From an uncultured Faecalibacterium sp. (GTDB lineage Bacteria; Bacillota; Clostridia; Oscillospirales; Ruminococcaceae), in the NCBI GenBank assembly GCA_934503275.1, contig CAKSVD010000021.1, forward strand, positions 1 through 33,290: a stretch of 33,290 bases of DNA, read 5' to 3'. Below the pieces are notes generated by a model, which ran no database searches, had not been told where the DNA came from, and worked only from the letters and a program-made list of their open reading frames with translations. Shown here in pieces: positions 7,860 to 16,871 of the stretch. A program made the translations under genes and the position numbers. Positions within the stretch are counted from its first letter, which is position 1. Each line of letters opens with the position of its first letter.

Positions 7860-7896
7860 AAAAAAGGGCTGCTGCGCCGGGCGGGTGCAGCAGCCC
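7860..7896 (-). terminator. Intrinsic terminator of dnaK
   Basis: A 10-bp stem GGGCTGCTGC / GCAGCAGCCC with an 11-nt loop is followed on the minus strand by TTTTTT. It separates dnaK from the DUF1653 gene. Confidence 0.88.
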
Positions 7897-7920
7897 ACAA
7901 ACCTTATGTTATAAATAATA

Positions 7921-9738
7921 TTACAGTGTGCTGTCCGTCCCATCGCCGGGGGTCTGCTCGGCAGAGTACAGCAGCATCAGGTGGTTGGCCGAGGCTTCCA
8001 GCTGGCTCTTGGCCTGCCGCAGGGCGGCTTCCTCGGTCTCGTTCATCTTTTCGGGCTTATCCTTGCGCAGGCAGCGGCGCAGGTTGGCAAGGTCGGCCTT
8101 CACGCGGGCCTTTTCGTCCTTGTCCAACTCCTTTTTGCACTTGGAAAGCGCCTCGTCTACCTTATAAGCCAGCACCTCGGCCTTGTTGTGCAGGTCCAGC
8201 CGCTCCTTGCGGCGGCTGTCCTCGGCCTCGTAGGCGGCAGCGTCTGCCATGGCGCGCTGGATCTCGTTTTCGGAAAGGTTCGTGCTGCCGGTGATGGTGA
8301 TGTTCTGCTCCCGCCCGGTGGCAAGGTCTTTCGCAGATACCTTCACCACGCCGTTCACGTCGATATCAAAGGTGACCTCGATCTGGGGCTTAGACGAAAA
8401 GCTTGCCCGGATGCCGTTCAGCTTGAACTTGCCAAGGGACTTATTGTCCCGCGCAAAGTGGCGCTCGCCCTGCAAGACGTTGATCTCCACGCTGGTCTGC
8501 ATGGGACGGGCGGTGGTAAAGATCTGGCTCTTGCGGGTGGGGATCATGCTGTTGCGGGTGATCAGCGGGGTGGCGACCCCGCCCAGCGTCTCGATGGACA
8601 AGGTCAGCGGGGTCACGTCCATCAGCACCAGCCCCTGCGCTGCCGCACCGGTGGCACCGGCCAGCTTGCCGCCGCCCTGCAGCAGTGCGCCCTGCACCGC
8701 TGCGCCCATGGCAACGCACTCATCCGGGTTCAGGCTGTGGCTGGGCTCCTTGCCCAGCAACTCACGCACCTGCCGCTCCACGGCGGGCATCCGGGTGCTG
8801 CCGCCTACCAGCAGCACCTTGCCCAGCTGGCTGGCAGAGATGCCGGCATCCCGCAGGGCGTTCTGCACCGGGGTCACGGTGCGGGACAGCAGATCGCCGG
8901 TCATCATCTCGAACTGCGGGCGGGACAGGGCGATATCCAAGTGATGCGGCCCGTCCTTGCCAACCGCGATAAAGGGCAGGTTCAGCTGGGCAGAGGGCGC
9001 ACTGGAAAGTTCCTTCTTGGCTTTTTCCGCTTCCTCCTTCAGCCGTCCCATGGCGGCGGGGTCGCGGGTCAGGTCGATGCGGTCAGACTTTTTGAACTCT
9101 GCCACCGCGTACTCCACGATGCGCTGGTCAAAGTCGTCGCCGCCCAGATGGGTGTCGCCGCCGGTGGCAAGCACCGTAAAGGTGCCGTCCTCGATCTCGA
9201 TGATGGACACGTCAAAGGTGCCGCCGCCAAGGTCGTAGACAAGGATCTTCTGCGCGGCCTCGTTGTCCAAGCCGTAGGCCACAGCGGCGGCGGTGGGCTC
9301 GTTGATGATGCGCAGCACATTCAGCCCCGCAATGCGGCCTGCATCCTGTGTGGCTTTGCGCTGGCTGTCGTCAAAATAGGCGGGCACGGTGATAACGGCC
9401 TCGGTCACCGGTTCGCCCAGATAACTCTCGGCGTCCCGGCGGATCTTGGCAAGGATCATGGCGCTGATCTCCTGCGGGGCAAGGTCTTTGCCGTCAATGT
9501 GCGCCCGGTAGTCCGAGCCCATGTACCGCTTGATGCTGGAGATCGTGCGCCCGGAGTTGGTGGCGATCTGGCGCTTGGCCGCGCCGCCCACCAGACGCTC
9601 GCCGTCCTTGGTAAAGGCCACCACGCTGGGGGTGGTGCGCTCGCCCTCTGCATTGGTGATGACCACGGGCTTGCCGCCCTCCACTACTGCTACACAGGAA
9701 TTGGTCGTACCCAGATCAATGCCGATCACTTTGCTCAT
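7921..9738 (-). CDS. dnaK: Hsp70-family chaperone DnaK
   Basis: A 605-residue Hsp70. The ATPase domain shows [13 protein letters not shown] at the N-terminus, [42 protein letters not shown] and [12 protein letters not shown]. The substrate domain follows [14 protein letters not shown], and a lysine-rich helical lid ends the protein. It binds exposed hydrophobic segments in an ATP-driven cycle with DnaJ and GrpE partners. The usual hrcA-grpE-dnaJ neighbours are absent, as is a CIRCE operator upstream. The lid end is short and lacks the long Gly-rich tail of many DnaK proteins. It may be the only DnaK or a paralogue of a canonical copy elsewhere. AGAGGAAA lies 5 bp before the ATG. The upstream SseB/Sel1 gene, 82 bp away, is on the same strand and probably co-transcribed. 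Confidence 0.93.
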   Translation of the reverse strand: MSKVIGIDLGTTNSCVAVVEGGKPVVITNAEGERTTPSVVAFTKDGERLVGGAAKRQIATNSGRTISSIKRYMGSDYRAHIDGKDLAPQEISAMILAKIRRDAESYLGEPVTEAVITVPAYFDDSQRKATQDAGRIAGLNVLRIINEPTAAAVAYGLDNEAAQKILVYDLGGGTFDVSIIEIEDGTFTVLATGGDTHLGGDDFDQRIVEYAVAEFKKSDRIDLTRDPAAMGRLKEEAEKAKKELSSAPSAQLNLPFIAVGKDGPHHLDIALSRPQFEMMTGDLLSRTVTPVQNALRDAGISASQLGKVLLVGGSTRMPAVERQVRELLGKEPSHSLNPDECVAMGAAVQGALLQGGGKLAGATGAAAQGLVLMDVTPLTLSIETLGGVATPLITRNSMIPTRKSQIFTTARPMQTSVEINVLQGERHFARDNKSLGKFKLNGIRASFSSKPQIEVTFDIDVNGVVKVSAKDLATGREQNITITGSTNLSENEIQRAMADAAAYEAEDSRRKERLDLHNKAEVLAYKVDEALSKCKKELDKDEKARVKADLANLRRCLRKDKPEKMNETEEAALRQAKSQLEASANHLMLLYSAEQTPGDGTDSTL

Positions 9739-9820
9739 ACTGTTTCCTCTGTTTCTTGTCCGCCGTGTCTGCGGGCTGATTTTCCTCCAGTCTATCTTAC
9801 CGGATGGCTGTGACCATTTT

Positions 9821-10930
9821 TTAGTCCAATTGTAAAGATTCTATGTTATATGCCGCCGGAGCCGTGGGCGGCTCGTGGGTCAGCTCGTAGAGCAGCTGTT
9901 CCGCTTCCTGTAACCAGCGGTCGGCGTCCGGCTCGTGCTCCCGCTGCAAAATGGTAAAAGCCTGCTTTGCCTCTGCCGCCTGTGCCAGCGCCTTTTTGCG
10001 GGAGGTGTAGCGCGTTTCGTACTGCGCCAGCCGCAGGCAGACCCGGGGCGTGTACTCGATATCCGGCACCGCCGCCGCACTCTGCCGCGCCCGGCGGTAC
10101 CACAACAGCGCCTTGCCGTTATCGCCCCGGGCGGCGCAGTCATCGCCAAGGTTCAAAAGGGCGAGGGGGTCGCCGCTTTCGGCTGCGGCCTTCCACAGCT
10201 TGCGCGCCTGCGCGGCGCTTTTGGACGCCCCGCGTCCCAGATACAGGCACTCGCCCAGCAGCGAAAGCCCGGCGGCGTTGCCCTGCTCGGCGGCTTTCTG
10301 GTAGCACTCTGCCGCTGCCGCCCAGTGTCCGGCGCGGGCAGCTTCTTTACCGGCCTCGGCCTCCTCAGCGCCGGGCCCTTCCGGGGTGTGGCCTGCGTGC
10401 AGCAGACCGTTGAGCAGCGCACCGTCCAGCGAGGCCGAGTTGCTCCACGGGTCCAGCACCACGCCGTCGATGCCCGGGGTGTCCAGCGCCAGCTGCATGG
10501 CCTGCTCCAGGGTGCGGTCAGCCATGGGGCGGCTGCCGGTGCTGCGGTCTGCACCGGCAGCTGCCACCGAGGTGAACAGCGGCAGCCAGCAGCGTCCTTT
10601 GTCGTTGCGCAGCGTCCACAAGGCAAGGCCATCGGCCTTTTCTGCCGGGATGGGGTGCTCCATCCACGGGGCGGGTGCCCCCTGCGCCGAAAGCGCCGTT
10701 TGCAGCGGCACCAGCACATGGGTCTCCAGTTCCAGCGCGTAATTCAAAGCGCTCATCAAAGACCAGAAGCTTTCCTCGTTCTGGCCTTTATACAGCCCCT
10801 GCACCGCCTGCTCGATGGCCGGGCAGCCGGTGCCGCGCGGGCTGTACACCGGTGCGGTGCGGCTGCGGCGGCTGCCCACCGGGCGGAAGCGTACCCCGCC
10901 GTCTGTTCGTCTTGCCATTGTGTTCACCAT
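9821..10930 (-). CDS. SseB-like domain plus Sel1-type repeats
   Basis: A 369-residue cytoplasmic protein. Residues about 40-180 resemble the SseB N-terminal domain: [40 protein letters not shown] and [18 protein letters not shown]. From about 190 to 345 there are Sel1/TPR-like helical repeats, for example [30 protein letters not shown] and [21 protein letters not shown]. Such repeats mediate protein-protein contacts. The gene precedes dnaK, which suggests a chaperone-associated adaptor, but that is inference. An in-frame ATG at 10918 preceded by GGTGA is an alternative start that would drop four residues. The N-terminal 30 residues are basic and probably disordered. Confidence 0.75.
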   Translation of the reverse strand: MVNTMARRTDGGVRFRPVGSRRSRTAPVYSPRGTGCPAIEQAVQGLYKGQNEESFWSLMSALNYALELETHVLVPLQTALSAQGAPAPWMEHPIPAEKADGLALWTLRNDKGRCWLPLFTSVAAAGADRSTGSRPMADRTLEQAMQLALDTPGIDGVVLDPWSNSASLDGALLNGLLHAGHTPEGPGAEEAEAGKEAARAGHWAAAAECYQKAAEQGNAAGLSLLGECLYLGRGASKSAAQARKLWKAAAESGDPLALLNLGDDCAARGDNGKALLWYRRARQSAAAVPDIEYTPRVCLRLAQYETRYTSRKKALAQAAEAKQAFTILQREHEPDADRWLQEAEQLLYELTHEPPTAPAAYNIESLQLD

Positions 10931-10953
10931 ACTTCCCTATCAATATCAGTTCT

Positions 10954-10982
10954 AGTATAACAGGATTTGGCAGCTTGTACAA
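10954..10982 (-). promoter_or_regulatory. Promoter of the SseB/Sel1-dnaK operon
   Basis: TTGTAC (10977-10982), 17 bp, TATACT (10954-10959) on the minus strand. It overlaps the divergent upstream region of the ABC exporter. No CIRCE element is seen here or directly before dnaK. Confidence 0.75.
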
Positions 10983-11003
10983 TGCAAAACACAGCTGCGG
11001 CAC

Positions 11004-11032
11004 TGGATTTTCAGGATACATCGCGTTATAAT
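11004..11032 (+). promoter_or_regulatory. Promoter of the ABC exporter operon
   Basis: A consensus TATAAT at 11027-11032 with a weak TGGATT 17 bp upstream. It lies about 34 bp before the start codon of the first exporter gene. Confidence 0.6.
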
Positions 11033-11065
11033 AAGGTGTATTTTGACTCCGAAGGAGGAATTTTT

Positions 11066-12805
11066 TTGAACCGGATGCTTGGCTACCTGAAGGGCTACAA
11101 GCGCGAAAGCGTGCTTGCACCGCTCTTTAAGATGCTGGAAGCCACCTTTGACCTGTTTGTGCCGCTGGTAATGGCCGATATCGTCAATGTGGGCATTGCA
11201 GCGCATGACCTGCACTATATTCTGGTGCGGTGCGGCCTTTTGCTGCTGCTGGCTTTCATCGGCCTTACCTGCAGCCTGACCGCGCAGTACTTTTCCGCCA
11301 AGGCGGCGGTGGGCTACTCCACCGCGCTGCGGCACGCCCTGTTTGCCCATATCCAGAGCCTGAGCTTTTCAGAGATGGATACGCTGGGCACCAGCACCCT
11401 TATCACCCGCATGACCAGCGATGTCAATCAGGTGCAAAGCGGGCTAAACCTGTTTTTGCGCCTGTTCCTGCGCAGCCCCTTTGTGGTGCTGGGTGCCATG
11501 GTCATGGCCTTTACGGTCAACGCCCGGGCGGCAATGATCTTTGTGGTCACCATCCCGCTGCTCAGCGTGGTGGTGTTCGGCGTAATGGTGGTCACCCGGC
11601 CGCTGTATAAGACGGTGCAGACCCGGCTTGACCGGGTGCTTGGCCTGACCCGCGAGAACCTGACCGGCGTGCGCGTGGTGCGCGCCTTTGATAAGGAGCA
11701 GAGTGAGATCGACCGCTTTGAGGACGCCAATGCTCTGCTGACCGGGATGCAGCTGCACGTCGGCCACCTTTCGGCGCTGATGAACCCGCTGACCTATGTG
11801 CTCATCAACCTTGCCATTGTGGCGCTGCTGTATGTGGGCAGCATCGAGATCAACGTGGGCGGCATGGCGTCTGGCGATGTCATCGCGCTGGTGAACTACA
11901 TGAACCAGATCCTTGTGGAACTGGTAAAGCTTGCCAACCTCATCGTGCAGATCAGTAAGGCGCTGGCCTGCGCGGGCCGCGTGCAGGCGGTGCTGGATAC
12001 CAAACCCGGCATGACCTTCCCTGCAGAACTGCTGGGCGAAGTGGCTGAGGACAAGACCGGCGATGCCGTGCGCTTTGACCATGTAGGCCTGACCTACGCC
12101 GGGGCAGGCGCACCCAGCCTGACCGATATCAGTTTTACCGCCCAAAAAGGCCAGACCATCGGCGTCATCGGCGGCACCGGCAGCGGCAAATCCAGTCTTG
12201 TGAACCTCATTCCGCGCTTTTACGATGCCACCGAGGGCAGCGTGGAGATCTTTGGCCGCCCGGTGCAAAGCTACCCCCGGGATGCTTTGCGCGGCAGGGT
12301 GGCGGTGGTCATGCAGAAGGCGCAGCTCTTCGGCGGCACCATCCGCTCCAATCTGCTGTGGGGCAACAAGGATGCCACCGATGCCGACCTGTGGGCGGCG
12401 CTGGAAACGGCACAGGCTGCGGACTTTGTGCGTGCAAAGCCCCTTGGACTGGACGAGCCGGTGGAGCAGGGCGGACGCAACCTCTCCGGCGGCCAGAAGC
12501 AGCGGCTCACCATCGCCCGTGCGCTGGTGGGCAAGCCGGACATTTTGATTTTGGATGACAGCGCCAGTGCGCTGGACTACGCCACCGACGCCGCCCTGCG
12601 CAAGGCACTGGCGGCGCTGCCCGGGGCACTGACCGTGTTCATCGTCAGCCAGCGTGCCGCCAGCTTGCAGCACGCCGACCAGATCTTAGTGCTGGATGAC
12701 GGCCATCTGGTGGGCATCGGCACCCACAGCGCCCTGCGCAGCAGCTGCCCGGTGTACGAGGAGATCTACGAGAGCCAGTTCAAGAAAGGGGAGGCAGAAG
12801 CATGA
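11066..12805 (+). CDS. Heterodimeric ABC exporter subunit with degenerate catalytic site
   Basis: A 579-residue half-transporter: six membrane helices (about 15-300) then one nucleotide-binding domain. Walker A is GGTGSGKSS (about 368), the signature is canonical LSGGQKQR (about 472), and Walker B is ILILDDSASALD. The catalytic Glu after Walker B is replaced by Asp, and the H-loop His by Gln (IVSQRAAS). This pair of changes is the hallmark of the degenerate subunit in heterodimeric exporters such as TM287/288. The start is TTG at 11066, with GAAGGAGG 7 bp upstream; the next ATG is three codons later and too far from the ribosome site. The stop overlaps the next start as ATGA. Substrates of such exporters are drugs, lipids or peptides and cannot be predicted here. 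Confidence 0.93.
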   Translation: MNRMLGYLKGYKRESVLAPLFKMLEATFDLFVPLVMADIVNVGIAAHDLHYILVRCGLLLLLAFIGLTCSLTAQYFSAKAAVGYSTALRHALFAHIQSLSFSEMDTLGTSTLITRMTSDVNQVQSGLNLFLRLFLRSPFVVLGAMVMAFTVNARAAMIFVVTIPLLSVVVFGVMVVTRPLYKTVQTRLDRVLGLTRENLTGVRVVRAFDKEQSEIDRFEDANALLTGMQLHVGHLSALMNPLTYVLINLAIVALLYVGSIEINVGGMASGDVIALVNYMNQILVELVKLANLIVQISKALACAGRVQAVLDTKPGMTFPAELLGEVAEDKTGDAVRFDHVGLTYAGAGAPSLTDISFTAQKGQTIGVIGGTGSGKSSLVNLIPRFYDATEGSVEIFGRPVQSYPRDALRGRVAVVMQKAQLFGGTIRSNLLWGNKDATDADLWAALETAQAADFVRAKPLGLDEPVEQGGRNLSGGQKQRLTIARALVGKPDILILDDSASALDYATDAALRKALAALPGALTVFIVSQRAASLQHADQILVLDDGHLVGIGTHSALRSSCPVYEEIYESQFKKGEAEA

Positions 12806-14577
12806 GTGCAAAAGCAAAAAACAAGCTGACCCCGCAGCAGCGCAAGGCCACCCTGAACCGGGTGCTGCACAAGATACGCCCCTATAGCGCCTTTGTGGTG
12901 TGCAGCCTGCTGGTGGCGGCGGTCAGCGTAGCCGCCCAGTTGTATATCCCCATCCTGTGCGGCGATGCCATTGATAAAATGCTGGGCAAGGGCAATGTAG
13001 ACCTTGCGGGGGTGCTGCGCATTGCAGTGAGCATTCTGGTGGTGGCTGCTGTTGCCGCCCTTGCGCAGTGGCTTTTGAGCGTGTGCAACAACCGCATCAC
13101 CTTCTCGGTCAGCCGCGACCTGCGCAACGAGGCGCTGCGTAAGATCCAGACCCTGCCGCTGTCCTATCTGGACAGCCACCCCTCCGGCGATATCGTCAGC
13201 CGCATGGTGGCGGATGTGGACACCTTTGCGGACGGTCTGCTGATGGGCTTTACCCAGCTTTTCTCCGGCATCCTGACCATTTTTGGCACCCTGCTGTTCA
13301 TGCTGCGGGAAAACGTGCCCATCACGCTGGTGGTGGTGTGCATCACCCCGCTGAGCCTTGTGGTGGCAGGCTTTCTGGCAAAGCGCAGCTACGGCTACTT
13401 CCAGAGCCAGAGCGTCGTGCGCGGCAAGCAGACCGCGCTGGTCAACGAGATGATCGAGGGCCAGAAGGTGGTGCAGGCCTTTGGTCACGAGGCCGAGAGC
13501 CTTGCCGCCTTTGACGAAGTAAACGGCCAACTGCAGGACGTGAGCCTGAAGGCCATCTTCTTCTCCAGCCTGACCAACCCCGCCACCCGCTTTGTGAACA
13601 ACATCGTGTACGCGGGCGTGGGCCTTGTGGGTGCACTGTACGCTGTGCGCGGCGGCATCACCATCGGCCAGCTGAGCGTCTTTTTAAGCTACGCTAACCA
13701 GTATACGAAACCCTTCAACGAGATCTCGGGCGTGGTCACCGAATTACAGAATGCACTGGCCTGCGCTGCCCGGGTGTTCGAACTGTTGGACGCCGAGGAT
13801 CAGGTGCCGGAGGCCGAAAACGCCGCCGCCTTGCAGCCGGACGGCCATGTGCAGCTGCAGGATGTGTCCTTCCGCTACCTGCCGGACCGCCCGCTCATCG
13901 AAGGGCTCTCGCTGGACGTGCAGCCCGGTCAGCGCATCGCTATCGTAGGCCCCACCGGCTGCGGCAAGACCACCCTCATCAACCTGCTCATGCGTTTCTA
14001 TGATGTGAACGGCGGCAGCATCAAGGTGTCCGGCACCGATATCCGGGATGTGACCCGCGCCTCCCTGCGCGGCAGCTACGGCATGGTATTGCAGGACACA
14101 TGGCTGCGTGCCGGTACGGTGCGGGAGAACATTGCCTACGGCAAACCGGACGCCACCATGGACGAGGTGATCGCCGCCGCCAAGGCTGCCCACGCCCACA
14201 GCTTTATCCGCCGTCTGCCCGAGGGGTATGATACCGTCATTGCAGAGGACGGCGGCAACATCAGTCAGGGACAAAAGCAGCTGCTCTGCATCGCCCGCGT
14301 GATGCTTTGTCTGCCGCCCATGCTGATTCTGGACGAGGCCACCTCCTCCATTGATACCCGCACCGAGGTGCGCATCCAGAAGGCCTTTGCCCGCATGATG
14401 CAGGGGCGCACCAGCTTTATTGTGGCGCACCGCCTTTCCACCATCCGGGAGGCAGATGTCATCCTTGTCATGAAGGACGGCCACATCGTGGAGCAGGGCA
14501 ATCACGACCAGCTGCTGGCGCAGGGCGGCTTCTACGCCAAACTCTACAACAGCCAGTTCGAGGGCGTGCAGACCTGA
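12802..14577 (+). CDS. Heterodimeric ABC exporter subunit with canonical Walker B
   Basis: A 591-residue partner half-transporter with six membrane helices followed by an ATPase domain. Walker A is GPTGCGKTT (about 383), Walker B is MLILDEATSSID with the catalytic Glu intact, and the H-loop is VAHRLST with its His. The signature motif is altered to ISQGQKQ instead of LSGGQ. In a head-to-tail dimer the intact Walker A/B of this protein pairs with the intact LSGGQ of the first subunit to make one active site. The altered signature here faces the degenerate Walker B of the partner to make one dead site. The ATGA overlap (12802-12805) implies translational coupling and a fixed ratio of subunits. 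No clear terminator follows. Confidence 0.94.
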   Translation: MSAKAKNKLTPQQRKATLNRVLHKIRPYSAFVVCSLLVAAVSVAAQLYIPILCGDAIDKMLGKGNVDLAGVLRIAVSILVVAAVAALAQWLLSVCNNRITFSVSRDLRNEALRKIQTLPLSYLDSHPSGDIVSRMVADVDTFADGLLMGFTQLFSGILTIFGTLLFMLRENVPITLVVVCITPLSLVVAGFLAKRSYGYFQSQSVVRGKQTALVNEMIEGQKVVQAFGHEAESLAAFDEVNGQLQDVSLKAIFFSSLTNPATRFVNNIVYAGVGLVGALYAVRGGITIGQLSVFLSYANQYTKPFNEISGVVTELQNALACAARVFELLDAEDQVPEAENAAALQPDGHVQLQDVSFRYLPDRPLIEGLSLDVQPGQRIAIVGPTGCGKTTLINLLMRFYDVNGGSIKVSGTDIRDVTRASLRGSYGMVLQDTWLRAGTVRENIAYGKPDATMDEVIAAAKAAHAHSFIRRLPEGYDTVIAEDGGNISQGQKQLLCIARVMLCLPPMLILDEATSSIDTRTEVRIQKAFARMMQGRTSFIVAHRLSTIREADVILVMKDGHIVEQGNHDQLLAQGGFYAKLYNSQFEGVQT

Positions 14578-14667
14578 GGATACTGTTGTATCCTATCCAA
14601 ACTGTAATAACATATGGATAAAATGCGATTTGTTGATTAAAATGGGCTGAATGGGCACCCGTTCATA

Positions 14668-14692
14668 GAATGTTAATAATATATTAACATTC
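14668..14692. promoter_or_regulatory. AT-rich perfect palindrome upstream of the tat operon
   Basis: GAATGTTAATA-ATA-TATTAACATTC is a perfect 11-bp inverted repeat with a 3-bp centre. It is very AT-rich in a GC-rich region and is not followed by a T tract, so it looks more like an operator than a terminator. It lies about 145 bp before the first tat gene. A TATACA at 14710-14715 could be a -10 box, but no well-spaced -35 is visible. Downstream (14728-14820) two minor GC-rich hairpins precede the start codon. Confidence 0.4.
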
Positions 14693-14834
14693 AGTACACC
14701 ACTTTTCGATATACATAGGGCAACAAAGGCGCGCAGTGCGCCGAATCCCCGCCAAAAAGGGCAAAAACGCACAGACCGCTGTGGTGTGCGGCGGTGTTGG
14801 AAACGCCCTTGGTACAGGAAAGGAAACGTTACTT

Positions 14835-15383
14835 ATGAAAATTGGTTTTTGGGAACTTATCGTCATCGTCATCGTGGCGTTTGTGTTCATCGGCCCGGAC
14901 CAGCTGCCCGTCTACGCTAAGAAGATCGGCAAGATGCTCCGCGAGCTGAAGAAATACACCGGCGCTGCTTCTGAGGAGATTCAGAAGAACGTGGTGGAGC
15001 CGCTGAATGAGATTCAGGCACCCTTGAAGGAGGCTGTTGCCCCCCTGACCGATATCAAAAAGGATATCGACAGCAGTATGCGGGACGTGACCAAGAGTTT
15101 TACCGGCATTGGCAAGACCAGCAAGGAGGAGGCCGCAAAGAAGCAGGCTGAGACCGAGGAGGTCACCGACCTGACCGAGGATGCTGTAGAGGAACTGCCC
15201 GAGCAGCCCGCCGAAGCCCCGGCTGAAACTGCCGAGGCCGCTGAGACCGCTGAAGCGGTGGAAACCCCTGCTGAAAAGCCGGAGCAGCCCGCTGCCGAGC
15301 CGGTGGCTGAGCCTGTGCAGGAGGCCCCTGCCGCCGCCGAGGAGGCCGCCGAGGCTGCACCTGCTGAGGAAGCAAAGGTGTAA
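14835..15383 (+). CDS. TatA/TatB-family protein with long acidic tail
   Basis: A 182-residue Sec-independent translocase subunit. It begins MKIGFWELIVIVIVAFVFIGPDQLP, the single membrane helix ending in the FGP-type hinge (here IGP), followed by the amphipathic helix VYAKKIGKMLRELKKY. From about residue 55 a coiled region is followed by a long Ala/Glu/Pro-rich tail (about 100-182) of low complexity. The length and tail resemble TatB more than TatA. Such subunits help TatC recognise and move folded twin-arginine substrates. The ATG at 14835 is preceded by AGGAAA; an upstream in-frame ATG would add 33 residues before the membrane helix and is unlikely. It is the first gene of a three-gene tat operon. 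Confidence 0.9.
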   Translation: MKIGFWELIVIVIVAFVFIGPDQLPVYAKKIGKMLRELKKYTGAASEEIQKNVVEPLNEIQAPLKEAVAPLTDIKKDIDSSMRDVTKSFTGIGKTSKEEAAKKQAETEEVTDLTEDAVEELPEQPAEAPAETAEAAETAEAVETPAEKPEQPAAEPVAEPVQEAPAAAEEAAEAAPAEEAKV

Positions 15384-15485
15384 GCTGCCCCTGCTTATTT
15401 ATGGATGCACCCGCGCCCGCGGTTGCCAGATACATTCTGTAATACGCCCGCCACGCGGCGCGGCAAGAAAAAGGAGATATTTATT

Positions 15486-15683
15486 ATGCGTATTGGTACT
15501 AATGAGCTGCTGATCATTCTGGTTGTCGTTCTGCTGATCTTTGGACCCAAGAACCTGCCGAAGCTGGGCAAGATGTTCGGTAAGACCATCAACGGCTTTA
15601 AGAAGGGCATGGAGGACGAGGACGCCGAGCAGTCCGAGGAGACCGTGAAGAAGGCTGATAAGAAGGACGAAGACGAGGAGTAA
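15486..15683 (+). CDS. tatA: Minimal TatA protein
   Basis: A 65-residue TatA: MRIGTNELLIILVVVLLIFGPKNLPKLGK holds the membrane helix, the canonical FGP hinge and the start of the amphipathic helix. It ends in a highly charged tail. TatA polymerises to open the path for folded Tat substrates. AAAGGAGA lies 10 bp before the ATG. The gap of about 100 bp to the first tat gene contains no terminator. The stop is 2 bp before the tatC start codon. Confidence 0.93.
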   Translation: MRIGTNELLIILVVVLLIFGPKNLPKLGKMFGKTINGFKKGMEDEDAEQSEETVKKADKKDEDEE

Positions 15684-15685
15684 TT

Positions 15686-16483
15686 GTGGCTACAAACAAA
15701 AAGCGCAAAAAGAAAGCCGAAGTCATGGCAGAGGACGGCAGCATGACGCTGACCGGCCATCTGAAAGAACTGCGGAACCGGCTCATCATCTGCGCGGTGG
15801 TGTTTGTGGTGGGCGTAGTGGTCTCGCTGGCGTATGCAGACCGTCTGATCGATCTGCTTACCGCCATGGGCCGCGACTATTACCAGTTCGTGTCCATTGC
15901 CCCGCAGGAAAAACTGATGCAGTATTTCCGGGTGTCCATTCTGGCCGGTGTGGTGGTAACGGTGCCTGTGGCCTTTTATAACATCTACGCCTTTGCAAAG
16001 CCGGGTCTGAAAAAGAGCGAGAGCACCTTTTTCAAGCTGGTCATGCTGCTGGGTCTGATTTTGTTCTGCGTGGGCGTGCTGTTTGCCTATAAGCTCATGA
16101 TGCCGTTCATGCTGCGGTTCCTCAGCACCGGCATCGAGGGTGCTGAGTACATCCAGACCACCACCAGTATCGAAAGCTACGTCAACCTCTGCCTGACCAT
16201 GTTCATCATCTTTGGCTGCGTGTTCGAGATGCCGCTGATCACCATCATCCTTTCCAAGATGGGCATCATCAACCCGCAGATCCTCAAGCAGGTGCGCGGC
16301 GTAGCCATCGTGGTCATCTTCTTCATCGCCGCCGTGGTCACCCCGCCGGACATCGTGTCCCAGTGCATGGTGGCTGGCCCCATGGTGCTGCTATATTTTG
16401 TCAGCATCTTCCTGAGCGGCATCTTCTATAAGCCGCGTAATACGGATGAGGATGACGAGGAAGAAGAGGAGAGCGAGGACTGA
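15686..16483 (+). CDS. tatC: Sec-independent protein translocase TatC
   Basis: A 265-residue six-helix membrane protein. GSMTLTGHLKELRNRLI is the cytoplasmic N-terminal motif, with the conserved Glu that contacts the twin-arginine signal. A periplasmic-side segment with the conserved P (FYNIYAFAKPGLKKSE), FGCVFEMPLITIILSKMGI and VTPPDIVSQCMVAGPMVLLYFVSIF follow. The C-terminus is an acidic run of Asp and Glu. The start is GTG, 2 bp after the tatA stop, with GAGGAG in the tatA end. In this window the alkaline phosphatase (SRRSFLK) is an obvious client. Confidence 0.96.
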   Translation: MATNKKRKKKAEVMAEDGSMTLTGHLKELRNRLIICAVVFVVGVVVSLAYADRLIDLLTAMGRDYYQFVSIAPQEKLMQYFRVSILAGVVVTVPVAFYNIYAFAKPGLKKSESTFFKLVMLLGLILFCVGVLFAYKLMMPFMLRFLSTGIEGAEYIQTTTSIESYVNLCLTMFIIFGCVFEMPLITIILSKMGIINPQILKQVRGVAIVVIFFIAAVVTPPDIVSQCMVAGPMVLLYFVSIFLSGIFYKPRNTDEDDEEEEESED

Positions 16484-16521
16484 TCCCGCTTCTGCTCCGG
16501 TTTTCATCAGCTGGATCAAAC

Positions 16522-16560
16522 GCCGCTGCACCGCATGGTGCGGCGGCTTTTTCTGTTTTT
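16522..16560 (+). terminator. Intrinsic terminator of the tat operon
   Basis: An 11-bp stem GCCGCTGCACC / GGTGCGGCGGC (one G-U pair) with loop GCAT is followed by TTTTTCTGTTTTT. Confidence 0.93.
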
Positions 16561-16565
16561 CTCTA

Positions 16566-16794
16566 CGCCCCTTCCCGTGAAAACGCGATTCCGGGCAGAC
16601 CGCAGTCTGCCCGGAATCGCTCTATTTTAAATAGGTTTTTCGCTGAATATGGCCAGCAACAACGACGACCGCCGCCAGTGGCGGAAACAGGGAGGAGTTG
16701 TTGGGGCAGCGGCCAGCAAGACGCGAGTGCCGCCCAAGGCACGATGCGGATGCTGGGTGCCGCAACCCGTAAGAAGCGGAGCGCATTCCAAATC
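16566..16794 (-). repeat. Long-form hairpin-pseudoknot-terminator repeat, copy A
   Basis: Read on the minus strand: a weak stem around ATGCGC / GGCCAT (16781-16786 and 16649-16654, mostly decayed), whose loop starts TCCGCT and contains an insert of about 107 nt (16664-16770). Then AGCGAA, then a perfect 14-bp terminator stem (16585-16620) with a cUGCGg apex, then GTTTTCACGGG. The insert differs at only one position that I can see from the inverted copy at 28281-28387. The element faces the tat terminator and has no minus-strand gene upstream. A possible minus promoter (TTGCAT, 16 bp, TATACC; 16828-16855) could make it an independent RNA of about 240 nt. No protein-coding gene is supported in 16484-16871. 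Confidence 0.75.
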
Positions 16795-16805
16795 TACCCT
16801 TGCAC

Positions 16806-16835
16806 TGGACAATCACCCCCTGTTCGCGGTATACT
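16806..16835 (+). promoter_or_regulatory. Promoter of the LRR-VWA-MoxR operon
   Basis: TGGACA (16806-16811), 18 bp, TATACT (16830-16835), about 36 bp upstream of the chosen start codon. Confidence 0.6.
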
Positions 16836-16871
16836 GAAAGCTGAATGAAATGCAAAAAACGAGGTCGCAGC

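Noticed and set aside
7981..9813. A 610-codon open frame antisense to dnaK
   Set aside because: It is the reverse frame of an unmistakable Hsp70, with no recognisable domain and no ribosome site. High GC makes long antisense frames common here.
9739..9820. CIRCE operator before dnaK
   Set aside because: No TTAGCACTC/GAGTGCTAA-like inverted repeat is present here or upstream of the SseB/Sel1 gene.
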